NCBI GenBank assembly: GCA_903922545.1
Contig: CAIXUE010000015.1
Coordinates: 1 to 8,321, forward strand
From: an uncultured Alphaproteobacteria bacterium
GTDB lineage: Bacteria; Pseudomonadota; Alphaproteobacteria; Micropepsales; Micropepsaceae
DNA length: 8,321 nt
Reading direction: 5' to 3'
Shown: positions 1 to 8,321 of the stretch, in pieces
Layout: each line of letters starts with the position of its first letter
How positions within the stretch are numbered: position 1 is the first letter of the stretch
Notes under the pieces: generated by a model
What the model was told of the DNA's origin: nothing
The model's database searches: none
Seen by the model: the letters and a program-made list of their open reading frames with translations, nothing else
Made by a program: the position numbers and the translations under genes

Positions 1-855
1 ATCCTGATCCTTATTCCCTGGGTCGCTTCGACGCTTTTATGGGCGCAGCTTTCCAACCGCTATGTCTGGATCGTGCTGTTCGTCACTTTGTCCTTCGGCC
101 TGCTGGGCTTTTTGGATGACTATTACAAAGTTACAAAACGTACCGCCGATGGCCTGTCGGGCAAATCGCGCCTCGCCATCGAATTCGTTATTGCGTTCCT
201 GGCCACCTGGTTGATCATGCAGCTGGAAGCCAAGGGGCTTTCCGGCGCGCTGGCCATTCCGTTCCTGAAAACCGCGCTGTTGCCGCTGGGCCTGTTCTTT
301 ATTCTGGTGGGCGGTTTTGTCATTGCGGGGGCCGCCAATGCGGTCAATTTCACTGACGGCCTTGATGGCCTTGCCATTGTGCCGGTGATCATCGCGGCGA
401 TGACCTTCACCCTGATCGTCTATCTGGTCGGCAATGAGAAATTCGCCGCTTATCTGCAGCTTCCTTACATCTTTGCAGCTGGTGAATTGACGGTGTTCCT
501 GGCCGCGCTGATCGGGGCCGGTCTGGGCTTTCTCTGGTACAACGCCCCGCCCGCCGCCATCTTCATGGGCGATACCGGCTCGCTGTCGCTGGGCGGCGCG
601 CTGGGCGCGGTTGCCGTGGTGGCCAAGCATGAGATCGTGCTCGCCATTGTGGGCGGATTGTTTGTGCTGGAGACGGTGTCGGTGATCGTGCAGGTGGTGA
701 GTTTCAAGCTCACCGGCAAGCGCGTCTTCCGCATGGCGCCGATCCACCATCATTACGAGCAGCTTGGCTGGACCGAATCCACCATCGTGATCCGTTTCTG
801 GATTGTGGCGATGGTGCTGGCCCTGGCCGGCCTCGCCACCCTGAAACTGCGGTGA
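1..855 (+). CDS. mraY: Phospho-N-acetylmuramoyl-pentapeptide-transferase (lipid I synthase), 5' end outside window
   Basis: This integral inner-membrane enzyme transfers phospho-MurNAc-pentapeptide from UDP to undecaprenyl phosphate, giving lipid I. The frame is open from base 1 to the TGA at 853-855, giving 284 residues. The family is usually about 360 long, so roughly 75-80 N-terminal residues lie upstream. Visible motifs, in partial-protein numbering: the Asp pair in LDDYYK (residues 39-40), [10 protein letters not shown] (116-125), FMGDTGSL (188-195, with D191 matching the Mg2+-binding Asp of the family), and the HHH triplet in PIHHHYEQ (249-251). Several hydrophobic helices are clear, for example about 22-38, 56-74, 92-112, 123-143, 159-179, 208-232 and 262-280. 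All key catalytic motifs in the visible part are intact. The gene ends 4 nt before murD. The internal GTG at 73 is not the start, because family-like sequence continues upstream of it. Confidence 0.97.
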   Translation: MLILIPWVASTLLWAQLSNRYVWIVLFVTLSFGLLGFLDDYYKVTKRTADGLSGKSRLAIEFVIAFLATWLIMQLEAKGLSGALAIPFLKTALLPLGLFFILVGGFVIAGAANAVNFTDGLDGLAIVPVIIAAMTFTLIVYLVGNEKFAAYLQLPYIFAAGELTVFLAALIGAGLGFLWYNAPPAAIFMGDTGSLSLGGALGAVAVVAKHEIVLAIVGGLFVLETVSVIVQVVSFKLTGKRVFRMAPIHHHYEQLGWTESTIVIRFWIVAMVLALAGLATLKLR

Positions 856-859
856 TGCC

Positions 860-2277
<1,418 letters not shown>

Positions 2278-2281
<4 letters not shown>

Positions 2282-3429
2282 GCATTTCGCGCGCCGACAA
2301 GGGCGGTTTCGCCAATTGGTGGTTCACCGTCGATAAGGTGGCGCTGATCGGCATGGCGCTTCTGATCGGCATCGGCCTGATGCTGGCCTTTGCCGCCAGC
2401 CCCGCCATTACCGGCGGCCCGCTCATTGCCGGTGATTTCCGTTATGCCGCGCGCCAGCTCAGCTATGCCGCTGTGGCCTTCGCCATCATGGCGGGCACAT
2501 CGCTGCTCACCCTGCGGCAGGTCAAGATCACCGCCGCGCTTGTTTTCGCGTTCGCCCTGGTCGCTTCTTTTCTGGTTCTGCTTGTGGGCGTCGATGTGCT
2601 GGGCGCGCGGCGCGAATTGAATCTGGGTTTCTTCAATCTCCAGCCGTCTGAATTTTTCAAACCTAGTTTTGCCGTGCTGGCCGCCGCCGTGCTGGCCGAC
2701 CGCGCCAAGCTGCCGCTGCCCAAGCCGGCACTGACGTTTCTGTTGATCGCCCCGGCGCTGGGCATTCTCTTGCTGCAGCCTGATGTCGGCCAGACCGGCC
2801 TGTTGCTGTCGCTGTGGGGCACCATGTTGTTCTTTGCCGGGCTGCCGTTGTTCTGGGTCGGGCTTTTGGCCGGGGCAACGGGGCTTCTGGGTTTTGCCGC
2901 CTATGCCATCTTCCCGCATGTCCATCACCGCGTGGCGCAATATCTCAGCGGTTCGGATATCGGCTATCAGGCCGGGCTGGCGCTGAAAGCCTTTGCCCAT
3001 GGCGGTTTTGCCGGTGTCGGCCCCGGCGCGGGCACCATCAAATACCGCATCCCCGACGCCCATTCCGATTACATCTTCGCCGTGGCGGGTGAGGAATTCG
3101 GCCTGGTGCTGTGCCTGGTCATCGCCATCCTGTTCTGTGTTTTGACGGTGCGGCTGCTGCTGCGCTCTTCGGGCGCGCGCGATCCGTTCTGCCAGTTGGC
3201 AGGCGCGGGCCTGGCCGTGGTCACTGCTGTGCAGGCCTTCATCAATATGGGCGTGGCGGTGTCGCTGTTGCCCGCCAAGGGCATGACGTTGCCCTTTATC
3301 TCCTATGGCGGCTCCTCGCTTTTCTCCATTGCGCTCACCATGGGTTTTGCCCTGGCCGTGACGCGACAGCGCCCCAAGGTTGGCGCGCGTGAAGAATCCT
3401 TGCTGCAAGCTCTCGGTGCCCGGGCATGA
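2278..3429 (+). CDS. ftsW: Septal peptidoglycan polymerase of the SEDS family
   Basis: FtsW is a polytopic inner-membrane glycosyltransferase that polymerises lipid II at the division septum, working with the transpeptidase FtsI (PBP3). The 383-residue product is mostly hydrophobic helices after a short polar N-terminus (1-18). SEDS motifs seen: NLQPSEFFKPSF (120-131), LQPDVGQT (166-173), the extracytoplasmic PDAHSDYIFAVAGEEFG (259-275), NMGVAVSLLPAKGMTLPFIS (323-342) and SYGGSS (342-347). D264 in HSDY corresponds to the catalytic Asp of FtsW/RodA (D297 in E. coli FtsW). It is called FtsW rather than RodA from its position between murD and murG; sequence alone separates the two less surely. 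One oddity is that the conserved loop usually reading GAxRW reads GARREL (109-114), so the Trp is a Glu. The start ATG overlaps the murD stop, and the stop overlaps the murG start, both as ATGA. Shine-Dalgarno signals are weak. Confidence 0.96.
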
Positions 3430-4493
3430 GTGTGATTGTGCTTTCGGCAGGCGGCACCGGCGGGCATCTGTTTCCCGCCCAGGCGCTTGCGGCTGAGCTT
3501 ACCCGCCGTGGCCGCAAGATCGTGGTGATGACCGACCGCCGTTTCGCCAATTACGCCACCCATTTTCCCGGCGCCGAAATCCAGACCGTGCCGTCTTCGC
3601 CTTTCAACGCCATTGCCGCGCCGTTCAAGATCGCGGCGGGCATGGTGATGGCCTTTTTCAAGCTTTTACGCCTGCGCCCTGCCGCCGTGATCGGCTTTGG
3701 CGGTTACCCGTCCCTGCCGGTGATGCTGGCGGCCACGTTTGCGCGCCTGCCCACCGCCATCATCGAGCAGAATGCCGTGGTTGGGCGCGCCAACCGGCTG
3801 GTGATGAACCGGGTGAAGCTGGTCGCTGCCGCGTTTCCCATCGCCCGTTTCGCGCCGCGCGACAAATCCAAGATTGTGCTGACCGGCAACCCGCTGCGCG
3901 CGGAAGTCATCGCTTTGTGGGGCGCGCCGTATGCGATGCCGCAACAGGATGGCCCGCTTCGCCTTCTGGTGTTCGGGGGCAGCCAGGGCGCGCGCGCTTT
4001 CTCCCGTATCATTCCGGCGGCAATCACCATGCTGCCGGCCGCCTACAAGCATCGCCTGCATCTGGTGCAGCAATGCCGTCTCGAAGATCTTGAAGCCGTG
4101 CGCCAGACTTATGCCAATGCCGAAATCCGCGCGGACCTGGCGCCGTTTTTCGGCGATCTTCCCGCGCGGATGGCTGCGGCGCATCTGGTGATCGGCCGTT
4201 CCGGCGCCGGGACGGTGGCGGAATTGATGGCGATTGGCCGGCCATCCATCCTGGTGCCGCTGCCCTATGCTCTGGACGATAATCAGACGCCCAATGCCGA
4301 TATTCTGGCCAATGCCGGGGCCGCATGGCGCGTCCGCGAGAGCGATTTAACCCCGGATTTGCTCGCTCAAATGCTGATGGCGATTTTCAACGATCCCGCC
4401 GATCTGAAAGCCCGCGCCGACAAGGCGCATGCGCTGGCCGTGCCCAACGCCGCCGCCAACCTGGCCGATCTGGTGGAAAGGCTGGCAGCGTGA
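3426..4493 (+). CDS. murG: Undecaprenyldiphospho-muramoylpentapeptide beta-N-acetylglucosaminyltransferase
   Basis: MurG is a peripheral enzyme on the cytoplasmic face of the inner membrane. It transfers GlcNAc from UDP-GlcNAc to lipid I, forming lipid II. The 355-residue product matches the family length (E. coli 355). It has the GT-B double Rossmann fold motifs in order: the glycine-rich loop GGTGGH (9-14, including the catalytic-region His14), GFGGYPS (90-96), [10 protein letters not shown] (114-123), TGNPLR (153-158), the second-domain loop GGSQGA (184-189), and the UDP-GlcNAc site [10 protein letters not shown] (258-267) followed by DDNQTPNA (284-291). Basic and hydrophobic residues around 66-84 fit the membrane-facing patch of the N-domain. 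The start ATG overlaps the ftsW stop by 4 nt, and the sequence is recognisable from residue 3 on. The stop TGA overlaps the murC GTG start as GTGA. Confidence 0.98.
   Translation: MSVIVLSAGGTGGHLFPAQALAAELTRRGRKIVVMTDRRFANYATHFPGAEIQTVPSSPFNAIAAPFKIAAGMVMAFFKLLRLRPAAVIGFGGYPSLPVMLAATFARLPTAIIEQNAVVGRANRLVMNRVKLVAAAFPIARFAPRDKSKIVLTGNPLRAEVIALWGAPYAMPQQDGPLRLLVFGGSQGARAFSRIIPAAITMLPAAYKHRLHLVQQCRLEDLEAVRQTYANAEIRADLAPFFGDLPARMAAAHLVIGRSGAGTVAELMAIGRPSILVPLPYALDDNQTPNADILANAGAAWRVRESDLTPDLLAQMLMAIFNDPADLKARADKAHALAVPNAAANLADLVERLAA
4475..4481 (+). promoter_or_regulatory. Ribosome binding site for murC
   Basis: GGAAAGG lies 8 nt before the GTG at 4490, inside the last codons of murG. It supports the GTG as the murC start in preference to upstream in-frame codons, whose product does not resemble MurC. 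Together with the GTGA overlap it points to translation coupled to murG. Confidence 0.65.
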
Positions 4494-5905
4494 AAGTCAC
4501 CACCCGCGTTCCACTCGATATCGGCGCCATTCACTTCATCGGCATTGGCGGTATCGGCATGAGCGGCATCGCCGAGATCATGCACAATCTGGGTTACAAG
4601 GTGCAGGGCTCCGATGTTTCGGAAAGCGCCAATGTGAAACGCCTGAAGGCGATGGGTATTCCCGTCGCCGTCGGTCACAGCGCGGGCAATCTCAAGGACG
4701 CCCATGCCGTGGTCTATTCCTCGGCGGTCAAGCCCGGCAATGTCGAGTTCGACGCCGCCCGCGCCCAAAGCCTGCCGCTGGTGCGCCGCGCCGAAATGCT
4801 GGCCGAGATCATGCGCCTGCGTTCCTGCGTCGCCATCGCCGGCACCAATGGCAAAACCACAACCCCCACACTGGTGGCGGCGCTGCTGGATGCGGGCAAC
4901 ATGGACCCCACTGTCGTCAATGGCGGCATCATCAACGCCTATGGCACCAATGCGCGGCTGGGCGCCGGCGAATGGGTGGTGGTGGAGGCCGATGAAAGCG
5001 ACGGCACGTTCCTGCGCTTGCCCGCCACCATCGCCGTGGTCACCAATGCCGATCCCGACCATCTGGATTTCTATGGCACTTTCGACGCGATGCGCGACGC
5101 CTTCCAGCGCTTTGTCGAAAATGTGCCTTTCTACGGTTTTGCCGTTTTGTGCCTGGATCATCCCGAAGTGCAGGCCATGGTGGGCCGCGTCACCGACCGG
5201 CGATTGATCACTTACGGTTTTTCGCCCCAGGCCGATGCGCGGGCGGTGAATGTGCATTTCTCGGAAGGCGTCTCACATTTCGATTGCGTCTTCACCGATC
5301 GCCGCAGGGCAAGTGAAGTCCGGCTCGACAATCTCAGCCTGCCCATGCCGGGCGAACACAATGTGCAGAACGCCATGGCCGCCATTGTGGTGGCGCGCGA
5401 GCTGGGTGTGGCTGACAATCTGATCCGCAAGGCGCTGGCCGAATTCAAGGGCGTGGGCCGCCGTTTCTCCCGCATCGGCGATTATAAAGGCGCTGCTATC
5501 ATTGACGATTATGCCCATAACCCCTTCAAGATCGCCGCCGCGCTGAAGGCCGCCCGCCAGGCCTATAGCGGCCCGGTGGTCGCGGTGGTGCAGCCGCATC
5601 GTTACACCCGCTTGCGCGACACGTTTGAGCAATTCGCCAAATGCCTGAATGACGCAGATGTCGCCATCATCGCGCCGGTCTATGCGGCGGGCGAACAGCC
5701 GATCGATGGGATTGACCGGGATTCCTATGCCGAGGCGCTGCGCGCCCATGGCCATCGCAATGTGATCACCATTGACGGCGAGGCCGATCTGGCCGCCGCC
5801 GTGGCGCCGCATCTGAAACCCGGCGGCGCGGTTGTCGGCCTGGGCGCCGGCTCCATCACCGCCTGGATGCATGGTCTCCAGAAAAAGCTGGAGGCGCTTG
5901 GATGA
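4490..5905 (+). CDS. murC: UDP-N-acetylmuramate--L-alanine ligase
   Basis: This cytoplasmic ATP-dependent ligase attaches L-Ala to UDP-MurNAc, the first step of stem-peptide assembly. The product from the GTG at 4490 is 471 residues. Motifs: the N-terminal [15 protein letters not shown] (15-29), P-loop region [11 protein letters not shown] (117-127), [15 protein letters not shown] (144-158), [11 protein letters not shown] (165-175), [13 protein letters not shown] (186-198), [13 protein letters not shown] (286-298), VGRRF (322-326), [18 protein letters not shown] (339-356), [14 protein letters not shown] (366-379) and [11 protein letters not shown] (397-407). Two signatures differ from the usual MurC forms. 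The P-loop has GTN rather than GTH, with Pro after the Thr run, and the C-domain has DDYAHNP rather than DDYGHHP. The frame is open further upstream to 4325 inside murG, but that part is Arg-rich and unlike MurC. The GTG at 4490 gives the expected N-terminus and has GGAAAGG 8 nt upstream. It overlaps murG and murB by 4 nt each. Confidence 0.97.
   Translation: MKVTTRVPLDIGAIHFIGIGGIGMSGIAEIMHNLGYKVQGSDVSESANVKRLKAMGIPVAVGHSAGNLKDAHAVVYSSAVKPGNVEFDAARAQSLPLVRRAEMLAEIMRLRSCVAIAGTNGKTTTPTLVAALLDAGNMDPTVVNGGIINAYGTNARLGAGEWVVVEADESDGTFLRLPATIAVVTNADPDHLDFYGTFDAMRDAFQRFVENVPFYGFAVLCLDHPEVQAMVGRVTDRRLITYGFSPQADARAVNVHFSEGVSHFDCVFTDRRRASEVRLDNLSLPMPGEHNVQNAMAAIVVARELGVADNLIRKALAEFKGVGRRFSRIGDYKGAAIIDDYAHNPFKIAAALKAARQAYSGPVVAVVQPHRYTRLRDTFEQFAKCLNDADVAIIAPVYAAGEQPIDGIDRDSYAEALRAHGHRNVITIDGEADLAAAVAPHLKPGGAVVGLGAGSITAWMHGLQKKLEALG
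5890..5894 (+). promoter_or_regulatory. Ribosome binding site for murB
   Basis: GGAGG lies 7 nt before the ATG at 5902, inside the 3' end of murC. It is one of the two strongest Shine-Dalgarno matches in the window, so murB may recruit ribosomes directly as well as by re-initiation after the overlapping murC stop. Confidence 0.75.
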
Positions 5906-6813
5906 CAAAAGTCTGTGAGGCGCTTCCGCCCGTTCGCGGCACTTATACCTACGATGCGCCGCTGAAAGACCATGTCTGGTTTCGCGCCGGCGGCGCGGCG
6001 GAAATTTTGTTCCGTCCCGCCGATGCGGCGGACCTCGCCACCTTCCTGGCCGCCCGGCCTGATGATCTGCGCTTCACGGTGATCGGCGTCGGCTCCAATC
6101 TTCTGGTGCGCGATGGCGGCATTGCCGGCGTCACCATTCGCCTGCCAGCCAGCTTCGGCAAGATCGAGGCTTCGGGAACGCGGGTACGGGCAGGTGCAGC
6201 CGCGCTGGATGCACAAGTGGCCCGCGCCGCAGCCGATGCGGGCATTGGCGGGCTGGAGTTTTTGCGCGGCGTGCCCGGCACCATTGGCGGGGCGCTGAAA
6301 ATGAATGCCGGCTGCTATGGCCGCGAGATCAAGGATATTTTTGTAGAAGCTTCCGCGCTGGATTCGCGGGGCAACGTCATCAAGCTCACCCCAGCCGACA
6401 TGAATTTTGTTTATCGCAAGTCCCAGACCCGCGACGAACTGATCTTCACCGAAGCCTTGTTTGAAGGCTCGCTCGATAAGCCGGATGCCATCCGCGCCCG
6501 CATGGAAGACCTCAATGCCAATCGCGAGGCCAGCCAGCCCATCCGCGCCAAAACCGGCGGTTCGACCTTCAAGAATCCGCCGGGCCGCAAGGCCTGGGAA
6601 TTGATCGATCAAGCCGGCTGTCGCGGGCTGACCATGGGCCAGGCCCAGGTGAGCGAAAAACACACCAATTTCCTCATCAATCTGGGCGAGGCCAAAGCCG
6701 CCGATATCGAAGCTTTGGGCGAGGAAGTGCGCAAGCGCGTCGCCGCCCATTCGGGTGTTGAGCTGGAATGGGAAATCAAGCGCGTGGGCTTACACCAAGG
6801 CGGGGCCGCATGA
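5902..6813 (+). CDS. murB: UDP-N-acetylenolpyruvoylglucosamine reductase (type II)
   Basis: MurB is a cytoplasmic FAD enzyme that uses NADPH to reduce the enolpyruvyl group, yielding UDP-MurNAc, the substrate of MurC encoded just upstream. The 303-residue product has the FAD-binding motifs [14 protein letters not shown] (60-73) and [18 protein letters not shown] (123-140), the YRKS loop (171-174), GSTFKNP (220-226) with the likely proton-donor Ser221, [10 protein letters not shown] (251-260) and the C-terminal LEWEIKRVG (288-296). In that last motif E291 is probably the catalytic Glu. The length and lack of an inserted segment fit type II MurB rather than the longer E. coli type I (342 residues). 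The start ATG overlaps the murC stop as ATGA and has GGAGG 7 nt upstream. Placement of murB between murC and ddl is common in alphaproteobacteria and differs from E. coli, where murB lies outside the cluster. Confidence 0.97.
   Translation: MTKVCEALPPVRGTYTYDAPLKDHVWFRAGGAAEILFRPADAADLATFLAARPDDLRFTVIGVGSNLLVRDGGIAGVTIRLPASFGKIEASGTRVRAGAAALDAQVARAAADAGIGGLEFLRGVPGTIGGALKMNAGCYGREIKDIFVEASALDSRGNVIKLTPADMNFVYRKSQTRDELIFTEALFEGSLDKPDAIRARMEDLNANREASQPIRAKTGGSTFKNPPGRKAWELIDQAGCRGLTMGQAQVSEKHTNFLINLGEAKAADIEALGEEVRKRVAAHSGVELEWEIKRVGLHQGGAA
6797..6800 (+). promoter_or_regulatory. Weak ribosome binding site for ddl
   Basis: AAGG, followed by a G-run, sits 9 nt before the ATG at 6810, inside the end of murB. 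The match is short, but together with the ATGA overlap it favours 6810 over the in-frame ATG at 6768. Confidence 0.45.
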
Positions 6814-7730
6814 GCTATCGCCGCATTGCCGTTTTGATGGGTGGCCGTTCCGCCGAACGCGAAGTTTCGCTGTCTTCCGGGCGGGGCGTGATGAAAGCGC
6901 TGGCCGAGGAAGGTTTTGATCCGGTGATGGTGGATCCGGGCGACAATCCCGGCGATCAACTGTTCCAGGCCAAGCCCGATGCCGCTTTCAATGCCCTGCA
7001 TGGCCGCTTCGGCGAAGACGGCACGGTGCAGGGGCTGTTGGAGCTGATGCGGATTCCCTACACCCATTCGGGGGTGCTCTCTTCGGCGCTGGCGATGCAC
7101 AAGGAGCGCACCAAGGATGTTTATCGCGCTGCCGGCCTGCCGGTGGTCAAATCCATTGTCGTGGATCGCAAGGAAGCGGCCGCATCGCATTTGATGGAGC
7201 CGCCCTATGTCGTCAAGCCGGTCAATGAAGGCTCCAGCGTTGGCGTCTTCATTATTCGCAAGGGTGACAACCGCCCGCCCGCGGCGCTGGGCGCGGAGGA
7301 CTGGAATCTCTCCAGCGAGATGATGGTGGAAGAATTCGTGCCCGGCCGGGAGCTGACCGTTTCGGTGATGGGGACCCGCGCGCTGGGCGTGACCGAGATC
7401 ACCACCGAACTCGATTTCTATGATTATGAAGCCAAATATGCCGCGGGCGGTTCGCGCCATATCCTGCCGGCGCAGATTCCCGCCAATGTCGCGGATGAAG
7501 CGATGGATCTTGCGGTGCGCGCCCATGCGGCGTTGGGCTGCCGCGGCGTTACCCGCACAGATTTCCGTTATGACGATACCGGCCCGAAGCATCGGTTGAT
7601 CCTGTTGGAAACCAATACCCAGCCGGGCATGACGCCGACCTCGCTGGTGCCGGAACAGGCCATTCATAATGGAATTTCCTACGCCAAACTGTGCCGCTGG
7701 ATCGTGGAGGATGCGTCATGCGATCGGTGA
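6810..7730 (+). CDS. ddl: D-alanine--D-alanine ligase
   Basis: Ddl is a cytoplasmic ATP-grasp enzyme that joins two D-Ala molecules. The dipeptide is then added by MurF, which lies outside this window. The 306-residue product shows [17 protein letters not shown] (8-24, with E16 at the first D-Ala site), [11 protein letters not shown] (61-71), [16 protein letters not shown] (87-102), [13 protein letters not shown] (134-146), EEFVPGREL (174-182), the omega loop FYDYEAKY (203-210), RTDF (249-252) and [19 protein letters not shown] (266-284). Tyr210 in the omega loop matches the Tyr of D-Ala-D-Ala ligases (Y216 in E. coli DdlB), not the Phe of D-lactate-forming relatives. An in-frame ATG at 6768 would add 14 residues that read through the end of murB. 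The ATG at 6810 is preferred because it overlaps the murB stop as ATGA, has AAGG 9 nt upstream, and places the conserved strand at the N-terminus. Its 3' end overlaps ftsQ by 13 nt. Confidence 0.97.
   Translation: MSYRRIAVLMGGRSAEREVSLSSGRGVMKALAEEGFDPVMVDPGDNPGDQLFQAKPDAAFNALHGRFGEDGTVQGLLELMRIPYTHSGVLSSALAMHKERTKDVYRAAGLPVVKSIVVDRKEAAASHLMEPPYVVKPVNEGSSVGVFIIRKGDNRPPAALGAEDWNLSSEMMVEEFVPGRELTVSVMGTRALGVTEITTELDFYDYEAKYAAGGSRHILPAQIPANVADEAMDLAVRAHAALGCRGVTRTDFRYDDTGPKHRLILLETNTQPGMTPTSLVPEQAIHNGISYAKLCRWIVEDASCDR
7706..7711 (+). promoter_or_regulatory. Strong ribosome binding site for ftsQ
   Basis: GGAGGA lies 6 nt before the ATG at 7718 and inside the last codons of ddl. It decides the ftsQ start. 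A competing ATG at 7711 directly abuts the GGAGG with no spacer and opens a different, non-homologous frame. This is the only junction after murD that does not use a 4-nt overlap, and it has the best Shine-Dalgarno match. Confidence 0.8.
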
Positions 7731-8321
7731 AAGTGGAACGCAAACACCGCAACAACCCTCGCGGCAAGACGGTGCGCAAAACCCTGCGCGGCCAGCGCGA
7801 GAAAACCTCCGTGCAGCCCGGCTCGGCGCGCGGCGCCAAAGGCAAGCCTCGCTTCGGCGGGATATTCTCGCAGGCCATGCTGGCGGTCTGGGGCGGCTGT
7901 TTGTTGCTCGCCATCGTGATTGTTCTGATGGTCAGCGGCGCGGTCGCCCGCGTCACCCATGGCCTGCGCGACGGCGTTTCGGCCATCGTTGCGGATGCCG
8001 GTTTCGGGGTTTACGAAATCCAGATCAACGGCAATCGCCGCGTGCCCATCAGCACCATCATGGCCGCGCTGGGGATCAAGCCCGGTGACTCGATCTTCCT
8101 GGTCGATTTGCCCAGTGCGCGGGCCCGCATTCTGGCGCTGGACTGGATCGCCTCGGCCGATGTGGTGCGCCGCTATCCCGACGCCATCACCGTGACGGTG
8201 GTGGAAAAACGGCCCTTCGCCCTGTGGCAGTCCCCGATGCTTGGAAATGGAAGTGGGGGCGTGGCCGTGGTGGAACGTTCCGGTGGCGTCATCACCACCC
8301 AGGATGTCGATCAATTCTCGC
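7718..8321 (+). CDS. ftsQ: Cell division protein FtsQ, 3' end outside window
   Basis: FtsQ is a bitopic inner-membrane divisome protein. In known systems its periplasmic POTRA and beta domains bind FtsB/FtsL and help control septal synthesis by FtsW and FtsI. The frame from the ATG at 7718 stays open to the window edge, giving 201 complete codons. The product has a strongly basic cytoplasmic tail (1-45, 16 Arg/Lys against 2 Glu), one hydrophobic span at about 53-76, and a POTRA-like domain at about 97-166 with [13 protein letters not shown] (98-110), [15 protein letters not shown] (117-131) and [20 protein letters not shown] (151-170). The start of the beta domain follows, with VVERSGGVI (184-192). 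Identification rests on this architecture plus its place after ddl; primary sequence conservation is low in the family. The start is fixed by a strong GGAGGA 6 nt upstream, inside the end of ddl. About 80-120 C-terminal residues are probably missing. Confidence 0.92.
   Translation, partial: MRSVKVERKHRNNPRGKTVRKTLRGQREKTSVQPGSARGAKGKPRFGGIFSQAMLAVWGGCLLLAIVIVLMVSGAVARVTHGLRDGVSAIVADAGFGVYEIQINGNRRVPISTIMAALGIKPGDSIFLVDLPSARARILALDWIASADVVRRYPDAITVTVVEKRPFALWQSPMLGNGSGGVAVVERSGGVITTQDVDQFS

Noticed and set aside
4325..4489. In-frame upstream extension of murC to 4325.
   Set aside because: The extra 55 residues read through the end of murG, are Arg-rich and do not resemble MurC. The GTG at 4490 has a ribosome binding site and the expected N-terminus.
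6768..6809. In-frame upstream ATG for ddl at 6768.
   Set aside because: It would add 14 residues overlapping the conserved C-terminus of murB. The ATG at 6810 matches the normal Ddl N-terminus and the overlap pattern of the operon.
7711..8088. Plus-strand frame from the ATG at 7711, overlapping the start of ftsQ.
   Set aside because: The ATG abuts the GGAGG with no spacer. The product is a low-complexity Arg/Gln/His-rich shadow, while the 7718 frame has a membrane span and a POTRA-like domain and runs through the window end.

Overview
The window is an internal slice of a division and cell wall (dcw) cluster from a GC-rich Gram-negative bacterium, most likely an alphaproteobacterium. All genes lie on the + strand in the order mraY (5' end outside the window), murD, ftsW, murG, murC, murB, ddl, ftsQ (3' end outside the window). 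The alphaproteobacterial assignment is an inference. It rests on murB sitting between murC and ddl (in E. coli murB lies outside the cluster), on the high GC content and codon use, and on the character of the MurC, MurB and FtsQ proteins. I cannot name a genus.

Layout: 1-855 mraY (lipid I synthase, C-terminal about 284 residues); 860-2281 murD; 2278-3429 ftsW; 3426-4493 murG; 4490-5905 murC; 5902-6813 murB; 6810-7730 ddl; 7718-8321 ftsQ (first 201 codons). There is essentially no noncoding DNA: one 4-nt gap (mraY/murD), then five consecutive 4-nt stop/start overlaps, then a 13-nt overlap (ddl/ftsQ). No promoter, terminator, RNA gene, repeat or mobile element is visible. Transcription must start upstream of the window and continue past it.

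The genes form one pathway. MurB completes UDP-MurNAc, MurC adds L-Ala and MurD adds D-Glu. Ddl makes the D-Ala-D-Ala that MurF (outside the window) attaches. MraY moves the finished pentapeptide to undecaprenyl phosphate, and MurG adds GlcNAc to give lipid II. FtsW polymerises lipid II at the septum, and FtsQ is part of the FtsQLB regulatory scaffold of the divisome.

I found no previously undescribed system. The points worth a second look are sequence-level oddities inside known genes: non-canonical signature residues in MurC, a Trp-to-Glu change in a conserved SEDS loop of FtsW, the unbroken chain of overlapping start/stop codons, a two-codon reading frame bridging mraY and murD, and a very basic cytoplasmic tail on FtsQ.
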